Positions 34,739 through 44,829 of a stretch of 64,000 bases of DNA are shown piece after piece. Both the position numbers and the translations under genes were made by a program. Position 1 is the first letter of the stretch. Every line of letters begins with the position of its first letter. The DNA lies in assembly GCF_003937915.1 (NCBI RefSeq), contig NZ_RHUM01000014.1, positions 77,803 through 141,802 of the forward strand, given 5' to 3'. The DNA is from Erwinia sp. 198. Lineage in GTDB: Bacteria > Pseudomonadota > Gammaproteobacteria > Enterobacterales > Enterobacteriaceae. The notes beneath the pieces were generated by a model, which saw nothing but the letters and a program-made list of their open reading frames with translations, was not told the origin of the DNA and did no database searches.

Positions 34739-35515
34739 TCAGGCGATGTCGTGACGTTTAAATACCAGCTCGCGCTCGCTGCTTTCATCAGCCACGAAAA
34801 AGTAGCCGTCAACGTCGAACGCCTTCAGCTGTTCCGGCTGTGTCAGGCGGTGCTCGATAATATAACGGCTCATCAGGCCACGGGCCTTTTTGGCGTAAAA
34901 GCTGATGACCTTAAACTTGCCGTTTTTCTCGTCGAGAAAGACCGGCTTGACGATGCGGCCTTGCAGCTTCGCTGGCTTCACCGTTTTAAAATACTCGTCG
35001 GAAGCCAGGTTGATCAGCACCTCGTCGCCCTGTTCCGTCAGCGCCGCGTTCAGCGCTTCGGTCAGCCTGTCGCCCCAAAAGGCATAAAGATCTTTACCGG
35101 CAGGATTGGTCAGCTTAGTGCCCATCTCCAGACGGTAAGGCTGCATCAGATCCAGCGGCCGCAGCAGGCCGTAAAGCCCGGAAAGCATGCGCAGATGCTG
35201 CTGGGCAAAGGTGAAGTCGTCTTCGCTGAAGGTCTCTGCCTGAAGTCCGGCGTAAACGTCGCCCTTAAAAGCCAGAATGGCCTGGCGCGCGTTATCCGGC
35301 GTAAAAGGCGTTTGCCAGGCCTGAAAACGACCGGCGTTTAAATCGGCCAGCTTATCGCTGATGCTCATCAGTGAGCCGATCTGCGCGGGCGTCAGTTCGC
35401 GCGCCACGTCAATCAGCTTTTTGGCATCATCCAGCAGCGCGGGCTGCGTAAAGCGGGCGGTCGCCAGCGGGCTTGCGAAATCCAGCGTCTTGGCCGGAGA
35501 GATCACCATCAACAT
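34739..35515 (-). CDS. yaaA: Peroxide stress protein YaaA
   Basis: A 258-aa DUF328/UPF0246 protein, same length as E. coli. It limits free intracellular iron and DNA damage during H2O2 stress in E. coli. It has the I-S-P-A-K-T-L-D-F start, [18 protein letters not shown] and [13 protein letters not shown] 35515 is chosen by that N-terminus; the open frame continues 27 codons upstream. In E. coli it follows thrC and yaaX; here the effector/chaperone pair lies between. Confidence 0.96.
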   Translation of the reverse strand: MLMVISPAKTLDFASPLATARFTQPALLDDAKKLIDVARELTPAQIGSLMSISDKLADLNAGRFQAWQTPFTPDNARQAILAFKGDVYAGLQAETFSEDDFTFAQQHLRMLSGLYGLLRPLDLMQPYRLEMGTKLTNPAGKDLYAFWGDRLTEALNAALTEQGDEVLINLASDEYFKTVKPAKLQGRIVKPVFLDEKNGKFKVISFYAKKARGLMSRYIIEHRLTQPEQLKAFDVDGYFFVADESSERELVFKRHDIA

Positions 35516-35754
35516 GACAGAATCCTTATGTAATACGCCGTCTGAGGGCAAAAAAAAGCGCAGGCAGTGTAGCAAAAAAGCGTCGTGGAACGACAAATCA
35601 CTGCTATCGGCCCGGACAAATTAGCTGAATAAAGGGTGCGATTTAGCACTCAGTGGCCTGGCCGCAAGCTTACCTTGCATGGGCGGTCTCGCGTGATATT
35701 ATCCGTGGCAGACAGTTTCAAGAACCCGATAACTCTTCTGAGAGAATGACAACC

Positions 35755-36708
35755 ATGACGGACAAACTGACTTCCCTGCGCCAGCTCACCACCGTTGTTG
35801 CCGATACCGGCGACATCGCAGCGATGAAGCTGTATCAACCGCAAGACGCTACCACCAACCCTTCACTGATCCTGAATGCCTCACAGATCCCGGAATACCG
35901 CAGGCTGATCGATGAAGCCGTAACGTGGGCGCGCGAGCAGACCAGCAACAAAGAAGAGCAGATCCAGTACGCGGCAGATATGCTGAACGTCAAAATTGGT
36001 CTGGAGATCCTGAAGCTGGTACCGGGTCGTATCTCTACGGAAGTCGATGCGCGTCTCTCTTATGACACCGAAGGCAGCATCAACAAAGCGCGCGCGCTGA
36101 TCAAGCTCTATAACGATGCCGGTATCAGCAACGACCGCATCCTGATCAAGCTGGCCTCCACCTGGCAGGGCATTCGTGCCGCCGAGCAGCTGGAAAAAGA
36201 AGGCATCAACTGTAACCTGACGCTGCTGTTCTCCTTCGCTCAGGCCCGCGCCTGCGCCGAGGCGGGCGTCTACCTGATCTCTCCTTTCGTTGGCCGTATT
36301 CTGGACTGGTACAAAGCCAATACCGACAAGAAAGAGTACGCGCCGCATGAAGATCCGGGCGTGGTTTCCGTGTCTGAAATCTACCAGTATTACAAGCAGC
36401 ACGGTTACGAAACCGTGGTCATGGGCGCAAGCTTCCGCAACGTAGGCGAGATCGTTGAGCTGGCCGGCTGCGACCGTCTGACCATCTCCCCGGCGCTGCT
36501 GAAAGAGCTGGCGGAAAGCGAAGGCACGCTGGAGCGTAAACTCTCCTATACCGGCGAAGTCAAAGCGCGTCCGGCTAAAATGACCGAAGCCGAGTTCCTG
36601 TGGGAGCACAACCAGGATCCAATGGCGGTTGATAAGCTGGCGCAGGGCATTCGCAACTTCGCGCTTGACCAGGCCAAGCTGGATAAGATGCTCGCCGAAC
36701 TGCTGTAA
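35755..36708 (+). CDS. talB: Transaldolase B
   Basis: A 317-aa (beta/alpha)8 enzyme of the non-oxidative pentose phosphate pathway; same length as E. coli TalB. The Schiff-base lysine is in [10 protein letters not shown], and the T-T-N-P-S-L-I motif is near residue 33. ATG 35755 gives M-T-D-K-L-T-S-L-R; an in-frame ATG lies three codons earlier. A GC-rich hairpin follows the stop (about 36717-36742). Confidence 0.98.
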   Translation: MTDKLTSLRQLTTVVADTGDIAAMKLYQPQDATTNPSLILNASQIPEYRRLIDEAVTWAREQTSNKEEQIQYAADMLNVKIGLEILKLVPGRISTEVDARLSYDTEGSINKARALIKLYNDAGISNDRILIKLASTWQGIRAAEQLEKEGINCNLTLLFSFAQARACAEAGVYLISPFVGRILDWYKANTDKKEYAPHEDPGVVSVSEIYQYYKQHGYETVVMGASFRNVGEIVELAGCDRLTISPALLKELAESEGTLERKLSYTGEVKARPAKMTEAEFLWEHNQDPMAVDKLAQGIRNFALDQAKLDKMLAELL

Positions 36709-36830
36709 CTCCCTCACGCGGTCGGTTCTCCGGCCGCGTTCTGTACATCAAGCGTGGCAATGTTTATCCTTCCCCTGTTTCCCCTTATAAAACCGCGCCC
36801 TCCCGCGGCCGGCCTCACAGTGACGACACA

Positions 36831-37418
36831 ATGAATACTTTACGCATAGGATTGATCTCCGTTTCCGATCGCGCGGCTAACGGCATCTATCAGGACGAAG
36901 GCCTACCGGCGCTGGAAGCCTGGCTTTCTACGGCGCTGGCGACGCCTTTTACCGTCGAGAAACGGCTGGTGCCTGACGAACAGCCGATGATTGAGCACGC
37001 CATTTGCGAGCTGGTGGACGAGCTGTTTTGCCACCTGGTGTTGACTACCGGCGGAACCGGGCCGGCCAGACGCGACGTGACGCCGGACGCTACGCTGGCT
37101 ATTGCGGATCGCGAAATGCCGGGCTTTGGCGAACAAATGCGTCAGATCAGCCTGAATTTTGTGCCGACCGCTATTCTGTCGCGCCAGGTTGGTGTGATCC
37201 GCAAGCAGTCGTTGGTTATCAATCTGCCGGGGCAGCCAAAATCGATAAAAGAGACGCTGGAAGGCTTAAAGGACGCGGACGGCAAAGCGAAAGTGCACGG
37301 CATTTTCGCCAGCGTACCTTATTGTATCCAGCTGCTGGACGGGCCTTATGTGGAAACGCATGAGGCGGTAGTAGCAGCATTTCGTCCTAAAAGCGCCAGG
37401 CGCGAAACAAACAGCTAA
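36831..37418 (+). CDS. mog: Molybdopterin adenylyltransferase
   Basis: A 195-aa MoaB/Mog enzyme (E. coli 195) that adenylylates molybdopterin before molybdate insertion. The L-T-T-G-G-T-G-P-A-R-R-D-V-T-P-D-A motif and I-N-L-P-G-Q-P-K-S are present. It follows talB by 122 bases, as in E. coli. Confidence 0.97.
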   Translation: MNTLRIGLISVSDRAANGIYQDEGLPALEAWLSTALATPFTVEKRLVPDEQPMIEHAICELVDELFCHLVLTTGGTGPARRDVTPDATLAIADREMPGFGEQMRQISLNFVPTAILSRQVGVIRKQSLVINLPGQPKSIKETLEGLKDADGKAKVHGIFASVPYCIQLLDGPYVETHEAVVAAFRPKSARRETNS

Positions 37419-37526
37419 AAATTTCCGGATTCAGGCATAAAATTCAGCGCTGCTGGTGTAGCGGAAAATGAACGGTATAGTCATGCAGGCTTTACACGCT
37501 CTTGTTCCCTTACTTCTGGCTGCGCG

Positions 37527-38834
37527 ATGATTATGCACAAAAACAGCACTCGACGATTGAACCGGCAGGATTACAAAACCCTCTCTCTGGCCGCCCTGGG
37601 CGGCGCGCTGGAGTTCTATGATTTTATTATCTTCGTTTTTTTCGCAGCGGTAATAGGCGAACGCTTCTTTCCGGCCGATATCCCCGACTGGCTACGCCAG
37701 ATGCAGACCTTCGGCATCTTTGCGGCAGGCTATCTGGCGCGGCCGCTTGGCGGCATTATCATGGCGCATTTCGGTGACAGCAGAGGAAGAAAGAAAATGT
37801 TCAGCCTGAGCATTTTGCTGATGGCCCTGCCGACGCTGGCGATGGGGCTGCTGCCTGACTATGCGTCGCTGGGCGTGGCGGCGCCCGTACTGCTGCTACT
37901 GTTGCGCCTGTTACAGGGCGCGGCCATCGGCGGGGAGGTGCCCGGCGCCTGGGTTTTTGTGGCGGAGCACGTGCCGGAAAAACGGATCGGTTTCGCCTGC
38001 GGCACGCTGACCGCCGGACTGACGGCGGGTATTTTATTGGGATCGCTGGTGGCCACGCTAATCGCCACCTCGCTGTCGGCCCAAAGTATTGCGGCATTCG
38101 GCTGGCGCATCCCTTTTTTTCTGGGCGGGATTTTTGGCCTGATCGCGCTTTATCTGCGCCGCTGGCTGCATGAAACGCCGGTGTTTACGGAAATGCAGGC
38201 ACGCAAGGCTTTGGCGCAGGAGCTACCGCTAAAAACCATCGTCAGGGCGCATCGTCGGGGCATAATCGTTTCCATGCTGCTTACCTGGCTGCTTTCCGCC
38301 TGTATCGTGGTGGTCATTTTGATGGCGCCCGCGCTGCTGCAAAAAACCTATGGGCTACCGGCCGCGCAAACTTTACAGGCCAACAGTCTGGCGACCGTTA
38401 TGCTGCTTTTCGGCTGCGTTGTGGCGGGCGCGGCGGCAGATCGTTTCGGCGCGGGTAAAACGTTGATGGTCGGCAGCCTGCTGCTGGCGGGCGGCAGCGC
38501 CTGCTTTTTTAACGTGGCTGCGGCTGCGCCGCAGTATCTTTATGCCGCCTATGCGCTGGCTGGCCTGTGCGTAGGCGTAGTAGGCATCACGCCTTTTATC
38601 ATGGTTAAAGCGTTTCCGGCGGACGTGCGTTTCACCGGCATTTCGTTTTCCTATAACGTCGCCTACGCCATTTTTGGTGGGCTGACGCCCCTTTGCGTCA
38701 CTTTTATCATGAAGCTGACGCCAATGGCACCGCTCTGGTATGTGCTGAGCCTGGCAGCGATGGGCTTTCTGTTGGGCGGCTGGCTGCTGCATAGCGACAA
38801 ACGGCCGTTATTAAATCAGATCAGCGCTCGCTAA
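37527..38834 (+). CDS. MFS transporter, metabolite:H+ symporter (MHS) type
   Basis: A 435-aa twelve-helix transporter. A-L-G-G-A-L-E-F-Y-D-F near residue 30, R-P-L-G-G-I-I-M-A-H-F-G-D with R-G-R-K-K, and R-L-L-Q-G-A-A-I-G-G-E-V-P-G are the MHS signatures shared with ProP, ShiA, KgtP and YdfJ. These carry organic acids or zwitterions with protons; the substrate cannot be told here. The start is M at 37527 or 37533, with no strong ribosome site. A clear terminator follows at once. It occupies the place next to satP, which is degraded. Confidence 0.85.
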   Translation: MIMHKNSTRRLNRQDYKTLSLAALGGALEFYDFIIFVFFAAVIGERFFPADIPDWLRQMQTFGIFAAGYLARPLGGIIMAHFGDSRGRKKMFSLSILLMALPTLAMGLLPDYASLGVAAPVLLLLLRLLQGAAIGGEVPGAWVFVAEHVPEKRIGFACGTLTAGLTAGILLGSLVATLIATSLSAQSIAAFGWRIPFFLGGIFGLIALYLRRWLHETPVFTEMQARKALAQELPLKTIVRAHRRGIIVSMLLTWLLSACIVVVILMAPALLQKTYGLPAAQTLQANSLATVMLLFGCVVAGAAADRFGAGKTLMVGSLLLAGGSACFFNVAAAAPQYLYAAYALAGLCVGVVGITPFIMVKAFPADVRFTGISFSYNVAYAIFGGLTPLCVTFIMKLTPMAPLWYVLSLAAMGFLLGGWLLHSDKRPLLNQISAR

Positions 38835-38842
38835 AAGACAAC

Positions 38843-38870
38843 CCCCGTGATTATCCGCACGGGGTTTTTT
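38843..38870 (+). terminator. Terminator of the MHS transporter gene
   Basis: CCCCGTG (38843-38849) / CACGGGG (38858-38864) is followed by six T, eight bases after the stop codon. Confidence 0.9.
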
Positions 38871-39175
38871 ATGCCCGCTTTACCTTGCCGATCGCCAGCA
38901 GGGCGAACAGCAGCGTCAGGCTGGCAAAGACAAACTGCAATGTGAGACTGGTTTTCAGCGCGCCGAAGAACATAAACAAGGTGACAACGCCCCACGGCGC
39001 TGGCCAGACGCCAGAAACGCGTCCGTCGGCGCAGTCCGTCCTGGCGACGGCAGCAGCAGAATGCCGGCCAGGCTTAGCCAGAAGCAGCCATGCGCGGACA
39101 GGGCGACCGATCGCTGCTTTCCTGTAAAGCGCGCGGCATCATAAAGAGCCACCGGCGGCGCGACATCGATCTGCC
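38869..39175 (-). pseudogene. satP: Frameshifted remnant of satP (yaaH), succinate-acetate transporter
   Basis: Leftward translation gives two pieces of an AceTR/SatP protein in different frames. One reads A-H-G-C-F-W-L-S-L-A-G-I-L-L-L-P (compare SatP Y-G-S-F-W-L-T-L-V-A-I-L-L-M-P). The other, shifted, reads W-G-V-V-T-L-F-M-F-F-G-A-L-K and L-Q-F-V-F-A-S-L-T-L-L-F-A-L-L-A-I-G-K, matching the SatP segment that comes next. The shift lies near 38995-39030. The N-terminal half is missing or unreadable, and the last frame stops at TAA 38869-38871, short of the family C-terminus. E. coli has satP at this place between mog and dnaK. Confidence 0.75.
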
Positions 39176-39205
39176 ATAAGGATAAAAACGAAATTTTTTT
39201 TAACT

Positions 39206-39238
39206 CGCCCCTTGATGCCGGGCGCTCAGGCCCCATCT
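39206..39238 (+). promoter_or_regulatory. Sigma-32 heat-shock promoter of dnaKJ
   Basis: CGCCCCTTGAT (39206-39216), a 14-base spacer and CCCCATCT (39231-39238) match the sigma-32 pattern CCCTTGAA-N13/14-CCCCAT-T. It lies 123 bases before dnaK. Confidence 0.88.
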
Positions 39239-39360
39239 TATTTGGCATCCAGGGTTATGTAGCGAAAAAAAGCGTGAAGCCGGGAGTTGAAACGGCCAAA
39301 ACCGCCCGCATTAAGTGTGCATAACCTGATTTGAAATGAATTTAAGTGGGAGACGTTTAG

Positions 39361-41274
39361 ATGGGCAAGATTATTGGTATTGACTTAGGTACAACAAACT
39401 CTTGTGTCGCGATCATGGATGGCGGCAAAGCGCGTGTACTGGAGAATGCGGAAGGCGATCGCACTACGCCATCCATCATCGCTTATACCCAGGATGGTGA
39501 AACGCTGGTTGGTCAGCCTGCTAAACGCCAGGCCGTGACTAACCCACAGAATACTCTGTTTGCGATCAAGCGCCTGATTGGCCGTCGCTTCCAGGACGAA
39601 GAAGTGCAGCGTGATATTAAAATCATGCCTTACCAGATCGTTGGCGCCGATAACGGCGACGCATGGCTGGACGTAAAAGGCCAGAAAATGGCACCGCCGC
39701 AGGTCTCTGCTGAAGTGCTGAAAAAAATGAAGAAAACGGCGGAAGATTACCTGGGCGAGCCGGTAACCGAAGCGGTTATCACCGTACCAGCCTACTTTAA
39801 CGATGCGCAGCGTCAGGCGACCAAAGATGCCGGCCGTATCGCAGGTCTGGACGTAAAACGTATCATTAACGAACCAACCGCAGCCGCGCTGGCTTACGGT
39901 ATGGACAAAGGCCAGGGCAACCGTACCATCGCGGTATATGACCTGGGCGGCGGTACGTTCGATATCTCTATCATCGAAATCGATGAAGTTGACGGCGAAA
40001 AAACGTTCGAAGTGCTGGCGACCAACGGTGACACCCACCTGGGCGGCGAAGACTTCGACAGCCGTATGATCAACTATCTGGTAGCGGAATTTAAGAAAGA
40101 TCAGGGTATCGATCTGCACAACGATCCGCTGGCGATGCAGCGTCTGAAAGAAGCGGCAGAAAAAGCGAAAATCGAGCTTTCTTCCGCACAGCAGACCGAC
40201 GTTAACCTGCCGTACATCACTGCGGATGCAACAGGCCCTAAACACCTGAACATCAAAGTGACCCGTGCGAAGCTGGAATCGCTGGTAGAAGATCTGGTGA
40301 GCCGCTCCATCGAGCCGCTGAAAGTGGCTCTGCAGGATGCCGGCCTGTCTGTTTCCGACATTAACGACGTTATCCTCGTCGGCGGTCAGACTCGTATGCC
40401 AATGGTGCAGGCGAAAGTGGCCGAGTTCTTCGGCAAAGAGCCGCGTAAAGACGTGAACCCGGACGAAGCGGTAGCGGTAGGCGCAGCGGTGCAGGGCGGC
40501 GTTCTGGCAGGCGACGTGAAAGACGTGCTGCTGCTGGACGTTACTCCTCTGTCCCTGGGTATCGAAACCATGGGCGGCGTAATGACCGCGCTGATTGCCA
40601 AGAACACCACTATTCCGACCAAGCACAGCCAGGTGTTCTCAACGGCGGAAGACAACCAGTCTGCGGTAACCATTCACGTGGTGCAGGGTGAGCGTAAGCG
40701 CGCGGCGGACAACAAATCGCTGGGCCAGTTTAACCTGGACGGCATTCAGGCAGCGCCACGCGGTATGCCGCAGATCGAAGTGACTTTCGATATCGACGCC
40801 GACGGTATTCTGCATGTCTCTGCGAAAGACAAAAACAGCGGTAAAGAGCAGAAGATCACCATCAAGGCTTCTTCTGGTCTGAACGACGATGAAATCGAAA
40901 AAATGGTGCGCGATGCCGAGGCTAACGCCGAAGCAGACCGTAAGTTTGAAGAACTGGTACAGGTTCGCAACCAGGCCGATCATCTGTCGCACAGCACTCG
41001 TAAGCAGCTGGACGAAGCGGGCGACAAACTGCCTGCGGACGACAAAGCGCCAATCGAAGCCGCGCTGACCGAGCTGAACACTGCGCTGAAAGGCGAAGAC
41101 AAAGCGGAAATCGAAGCGAAAATGCAGGCGCTGATGGAAGTCTCCAGCAAGCTGATGGAGTTCGCTCAGCAGCAGCAGGCCGCTGGCGGCGCAGCTGATG
41201 CAGCCGACGCTTCCGCGAAGAAAGACGACGACGTGGTCGACGCCGAGTTCGAAGAAGTTAAAGACAAAAAATAA
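39361..41274 (+). CDS. dnaK: Hsp70 chaperone DnaK
   Basis: A 637-aa ATP-dependent chaperone. ATPase domain ~1-385 ([24 protein letters not shown]), linker with [16 protein letters not shown], substrate-binding domain ~393-607, and the C-terminal acidic tail ending E-E-V-K-D-K-K. It works with DnaJ and GrpE and controls sigma-32 stability. Its codon use is strongly biased, as for a highly expressed gene. Confidence 0.99.
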   Translation: MGKIIGIDLGTTNSCVAIMDGGKARVLENAEGDRTTPSIIAYTQDGETLVGQPAKRQAVTNPQNTLFAIKRLIGRRFQDEEVQRDIKIMPYQIVGADNGDAWLDVKGQKMAPPQVSAEVLKKMKKTAEDYLGEPVTEAVITVPAYFNDAQRQATKDAGRIAGLDVKRIINEPTAAALAYGMDKGQGNRTIAVYDLGGGTFDISIIEIDEVDGEKTFEVLATNGDTHLGGEDFDSRMINYLVAEFKKDQGIDLHNDPLAMQRLKEAAEKAKIELSSAQQTDVNLPYITADATGPKHLNIKVTRAKLESLVEDLVSRSIEPLKVALQDAGLSVSDINDVILVGGQTRMPMVQAKVAEFFGKEPRKDVNPDEAVAVGAAVQGGVLAGDVKDVLLLDVTPLSLGIETMGGVMTALIAKNTTIPTKHSQVFSTAEDNQSAVTIHVVQGERKRAADNKSLGQFNLDGIQAAPRGMPQIEVTFDIDADGILHVSAKDKNSGKEQKITIKASSGLNDDEIEKMVRDAEANAEADRKFEELVQVRNQADHLSHSTRKQLDEAGDKLPADDKAPIEAALTELNTALKGEDKAEIEAKMQALMEVSSKLMEFAQQQQAAGGAADAADASAKKDDDVVDAEFEEVKDKK

Positions 41275-41321
41275 TCGCCCTTGAGCGGGCACGGCGGGCC
41301 GCAAGGCCCCCAGTGAAACCT

Positions 41322-41350
41322 ACGGGCGTCGGAGTATTCTCCACGCCCGT
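41322..41350 (+). other. Hairpin in the dnaK-dnaJ spacer
   Basis: ACGGGCGT (41322-41329) and ACGCCCGT (41343-41350) form a perfect 8-bp stem with no T tract. In E. coli a small RNA (Tpke11) comes from this spacer; whether this hairpin belongs to a counterpart cannot be told. Confidence 0.4.
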
Positions 41351-41379
41351 TCACGCATATTTAGGGCAGGATCACCATA

Positions 41380-42519
41380 ATGGCGAAGCAAGACTATTAC
41401 GAGATTTTGGGCGTTTCGCGATCGGCGGACGAGCGCGAAATCAAAAAGGCCTATAAACGCCTGGCGATGAAGCATCACCCCGATCGCAATCCGGGCGACA
41501 AAGAATCAGAAGCAAAATTTAAAGAAGTCAAAGAAGCCTATGAAATTCTGACCGACGCGCAGAAGCGCGCGGCTTATGACCAGTACGGTCACGCAGCCTT
41601 TGAACAGGGCGGCATGGGCGGCGGCGGCGGCGGTTTTGGCGGCGGCGGCGCAGACTTCAGCGATATCTTTGGCGACGTGTTCGGCGATATCTTCGGCGGA
41701 GGACGCCGTCAGCAGCGTGCTGCGCGCGGCGCCGATTTGCGCTATAACATGGAGCTGACGCTTGAAGAAGCCGTCCGCGGCGTGTCCAAAGAGATCCGCA
41801 TCCCTACGCTGGAAGAGTGCGACGTCTGCCACGGCAGCGGCGCCAAAGCGGGCACGCAGCCGCAAACCTGTCCGACCTGTCACGGTCAGGGTCAGGTCCA
41901 GATGCGTCAGGGCTTTTTCACCGTGCAGCAGGCGTGTCCAACCTGTCACGGTCGCGGTTCCGTTATCAAAGATCCCTGCAACGCCTGTCATGGACATGGC
42001 CGCGTAGAGCGCTCTAAAACGCTGTCGGTAAAAATCCCGGCAGGCGTGGATACCGGCGACCGCATCCGTCTTTCAGGCGAAGGCGAAGCGGGCGAGCACG
42101 GCGCACCAGCGGGCGATCTTTACGTTCAGGTGCAGGTGCGCAAGCATCCTATCTTTGAACGTGAAGAGAATAACCTGTACTGCGAAGTACCGATCAACTT
42201 TGCCATGGCGGCGCTGGGTGGCGAAATCGAAGTGCCGACGCTGGACGGGCGCGTTAAGCTGAAAGTGCCTGCGGAAACGCAGACCGGCAAGCTGTTTCGT
42301 ATGCGCGGTAAAGGCGTTAAATCCGTACGCGGCGGCGCGCAGGGCGACCTGCTGTGCCGCGTGGTAGTGGAAACGCCGGTCAGCCTGAGTGAGAAGCAGA
42401 AAAGCCTGCTGCGCGAGCTGGAAGAGAGCTTCGGCGGCGTGGGCGGCGAGAAGAACAGTCCGCGTTCGAAAAGCTTTTTCGACGGCGTGAAGAAGTTCTT
42501 TGACGATCTGACCCGCTAG
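41380..42519 (+). CDS. dnaJ: Hsp40 co-chaperone DnaJ
   Basis: 379 aa. J domain 1-70 with H-H-P-D-R-N, a Gly/Phe-rich linker (~75-115, with a run of glycines), and four zinc-finger repeats [32 protein letters not shown] (~147-205). The C-terminal substrate-binding domains follow. It stimulates DnaK ATP hydrolysis. It is co-oriented 105 bases after dnaK and ends at a strong terminator. Confidence 0.99.
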   Translation: MAKQDYYEILGVSRSADEREIKKAYKRLAMKHHPDRNPGDKESEAKFKEVKEAYEILTDAQKRAAYDQYGHAAFEQGGMGGGGGGFGGGGADFSDIFGDVFGDIFGGGRRQQRAARGADLRYNMELTLEEAVRGVSKEIRIPTLEECDVCHGSGAKAGTQPQTCPTCHGQGQVQMRQGFFTVQQACPTCHGRGSVIKDPCNACHGHGRVERSKTLSVKIPAGVDTGDRIRLSGEGEAGEHGAPAGDLYVQVQVRKHPIFEREENNLYCEVPINFAMAALGGEIEVPTLDGRVKLKVPAETQTGKLFRMRGKGVKSVRGGAQGDLLCRVVVETPVSLSEKQKSLLRELEESFGGVGGEKNSPRSKSFFDGVKKFFDDLTR

Positions 42520-42540
42520 CCTTTATCGCGTGCAGAACTG

Positions 42541-42568
42541 AACGGGCGGCCTGAACCGCCCGTTTTTT
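42541..42568 (+). terminator. dnaKJ terminator
   Basis: AACGGGCGG (42541-42549) / CCGCCCGTT (42556-42564) has a six-base loop and a T tract to 42568, 21 bases after the dnaJ stop. Confidence 0.92.
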
Positions 42569-42574
42569 ATTGGT

Positions 42575-42745
42575 TCAACGGTGCAAAGGGTTCAGCGCCG
42601 GGCCGCGCGTTGTGGCGTGCTTCAGCCGCCGCTCCAGCATCGCCATCCGGCGGTGTTTCATGGTATCCGCATCAGCCATCGCGACGGGGTCGATCAACGG
42701 AAAGCTCCGGGTATAGAGCCGCCAGGCCAGTTCCGGCTCGGCCAC
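42575..42745 (-). pseudogene. Possible C-terminal remnant of an unidentified gene
   Basis: A leftward frame of 56 codons (GTG 42745 to TGA 42575-42577) reads A-E-P-E-L-A-W-R-L-Y-T-R-S-F-P-L-I-D-P and ends R-G-P-A-L-N-P-L-H-R. Its composition looks protein-like, but an in-frame TAA lies a few codons before the GTG and there is no ribosome site. It may be the tail of a decayed gene between dnaJ and nhaA. I do not recognise the family, and chance is possible. Confidence 0.2.
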
Positions 42746-42918
42746 TATGTCATGCCCGTTTTATCCGATTAAGGGCGTTAGCAGCGCGATGCTGCGCGCC
42801 TCGTAAATAATTCCTCCGGCGGCCTTTTTGCCCGATCAACCTCCGTAAGCCGTTTTTCCTGTCGTCAAAAACGCGTATGCTGTCAGGCCGCACGATTTGT
42901 TTATCAGGAAAGATTGCA

Positions 42919-44079
42919 ATGAAATCCGCGATTAAGCGATTACTAAATAATGAAGCAACCGGCGGCGTGGTATTAATTATCGCTGCCGCTATTGCCATGT
43001 ACCTGGCCAATTCGGCCGGTACCCAACAAGCCTACCAGTCTCTTCTTGCCATGCCGGTGGAATTCCGTTTTGGCGCGCTGGATATCAGCAAAAACCTGCT
43101 GTTGTGGATCAACGATGCGTTAATGGCGCTGTTCTTTTTGATGATTGGGCTGGAAGTCAAACACGAGCTGGTTTCCGGTTCGCTGGCCACGCGTGAACGC
43201 GCCATGTTCCCGCTGATTGCGGCTATTGGCGGCATGATTGCGCCCGGCGCGGTTTTTGCCCTGCTCAATCATAACGATCCGCTGGCCGTTCACGGCTGGG
43301 CTATTCCCACCGCTACGGATATCGCTTTTGCTTTGGGTATTCTGGCGCTGCTGGGCAGCCGCGTGCCGCCAGCGTTGAAAATGTTTCTGATGGCGCTGGC
43401 GGTGATTGATGACCTGGGCGCCATCCTGATTATCGCCTTCTTTTACACGCAGGAGCTGTCGCTGGCTTCGCTTGGCGTAGCCGCCGGAGCTATCGTGGTG
43501 CTGGCGTTACTGAACCGGCTGGGCGTGCGTAATATCGCTATTTATATGCTGGTTGGCATGGTGCTGTGGGTAGCGGTGCTGAAGTCGGGCGTGCACGCCA
43601 CGCTGGCCGGCGTGATTGTCGGCTTCTTTGTGCCGCTGGAGAAACAGAACGGTCATTCTCCGGCTATTCACCTGGCTCACGGGCTGGCTCCCTGGGTCAG
43701 CTGGCTGATCCTGCCGCTGTTTGCCTTCGCCAATGCCGGCGTTTCGCTGAGCGGCGTCTCGCTGGACGGTTTGTTCTCCGCCGTGCCGCTGGGCATCATT
43801 TTAGGATTGTTTATCGGTAAACCGTTGGGCATCACGCTGATCTGCTGGCTGGCCGTCAGGCTGCGCATCGCGGCACTGCCGGAAAACACGCGCATGCAGG
43901 ATATTTGCGCCATTGGCGTACTGTGCGGGATTGGCTTTACCATGTCGATATTTATCGCCTCGCTGGCTTTCGATGCACAGCATGAGGAGATGGTGACGCT
44001 GGCGAAGCTGGGGATCCTTACCGGCTCGATTGTCTCTGCGCTGGTAGGCTATACGCTGCTGCGTATCAAGCTGCGCTGA
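42919..44079 (+). CDS. nhaA: Na+/H+ antiporter NhaA
   Basis: A 386-aa inner-membrane antiporter (E. coli 388) exchanging two protons for one sodium. The paired ion-binding aspartates are in A-V-I-D-D-L-G-A, and T-A-T-D-I-A-F is the preceding helix motif. ATG 42919 follows AGGAAAG (42906-42912), and M-K-S-A-I-K-R-L matches the family; the open frame extends 14 codons upstream. The activator gene nhaR, next in E. coli, is absent. Confidence 0.97.
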   Translation: MKSAIKRLLNNEATGGVVLIIAAAIAMYLANSAGTQQAYQSLLAMPVEFRFGALDISKNLLLWINDALMALFFLMIGLEVKHELVSGSLATRERAMFPLIAAIGGMIAPGAVFALLNHNDPLAVHGWAIPTATDIAFALGILALLGSRVPPALKMFLMALAVIDDLGAILIIAFFYTQELSLASLGVAAGAIVVLALLNRLGVRNIAIYMLVGMVLWVAVLKSGVHATLAGVIVGFFVPLEKQNGHSPAIHLAHGLAPWVSWLILPLFAFANAGVSLSGVSLDGLFSAVPLGIILGLFIGKPLGITLICWLAVRLRIAALPENTRMQDICAIGVLCGIGFTMSIFIASLAFDAQHEEMVTLAKLGILTGSIVSALVGYTLLRIKLR

Positions 44080-44176
44080 ATGACGACGGCAGGCTCACCG
44101 CTTGCCGTTGTCTCTTGCGGCTAAGGCAGGGCGTACAGGAGGCGGCTAACTCAAACCAGAGCTAAATAGCGGACAT

Positions 44177-44232
44177 AAAAAAGCCCGGAGCCAGACGCCG
44201 GGCATAAAAAAACCTGCCTGGGCAGGTTTCTT
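44177..44232. terminator. Two terminators between convergent nhaA and rpsT
   Basis: AACCTGCC/GGCAGGTT (44211-44228) is flanked by A tracts on one side and TTTCTTTAT on the other, so it can stop both genes. GCCCGG/CCGGGC (44183-44203) followed leftward by six T is a second stop for rpsT. Confidence 0.85.
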
Positions 44233-44259
44233 TATCAAAGCTGATTAACAGACGGGCGA

Positions 44260-44556
<297 letters not shown>

Positions 44557-44567
44557 TCAAAGGCCGA

Positions 44568-44598
44568 GGAATATGCCTCTTTAGCCCGTGGTTGTCAA
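44568..44598 (-). promoter_or_regulatory. rpsT promoter
   Basis: Leftward, a perfect -35 TTGACA (44598-44593) is followed at 17 bases by CATATT (44575-44570) or at 19 bases by TATTCC (44573-44568). The start codon is about 45 bases on. Confidence 0.6.
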
Positions 44599-44771
44599 TG
44601 GATTTGTGCAAATAAGCGCCGCTGAAACAACGACACCTGGTTACGTTTCGATGGCGCAAGATTCTACCAGCTTCATGGCCATGAATACAGCTTATTCACA
44701 AGAAAAATGGTATCGCCCGTCAGCCGCGACAGAAAAAGCCCGCATTAACGCGGTAAAGGCGCATTCGCGGG

Positions 44772-44800
44772 TTAACCTTCCTGGTGGTAGTTGGTATAAT
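44772..44800 (+). promoter_or_regulatory. ribF-ileS-lspA-fkpB-ispH promoter
   Basis: TTAACC (44772-44777), 17 bases, then consensus TATAAT (44795-44800) with an extended TGG upstream of it. It lies 30 bases before ribF. Confidence 0.75.
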
Positions 44801-44829
44801 CCGCCGATTTCCACGAACCTGAGCCAGCC

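Noticed and set aside
39385..40626. 413-codon leftward open frame antisense to dnaK
   Set aside because: Long antisense frames are common opposite highly biased hsp70 genes. The sense strand is unmistakably dnaK and the antisense product has no recognisable domain or ribosome site.
41589..41730. GGC-rich tract in dnaJ as a repeat element
   Set aside because: It encodes the normal Gly/Phe-rich linker of DnaJ.
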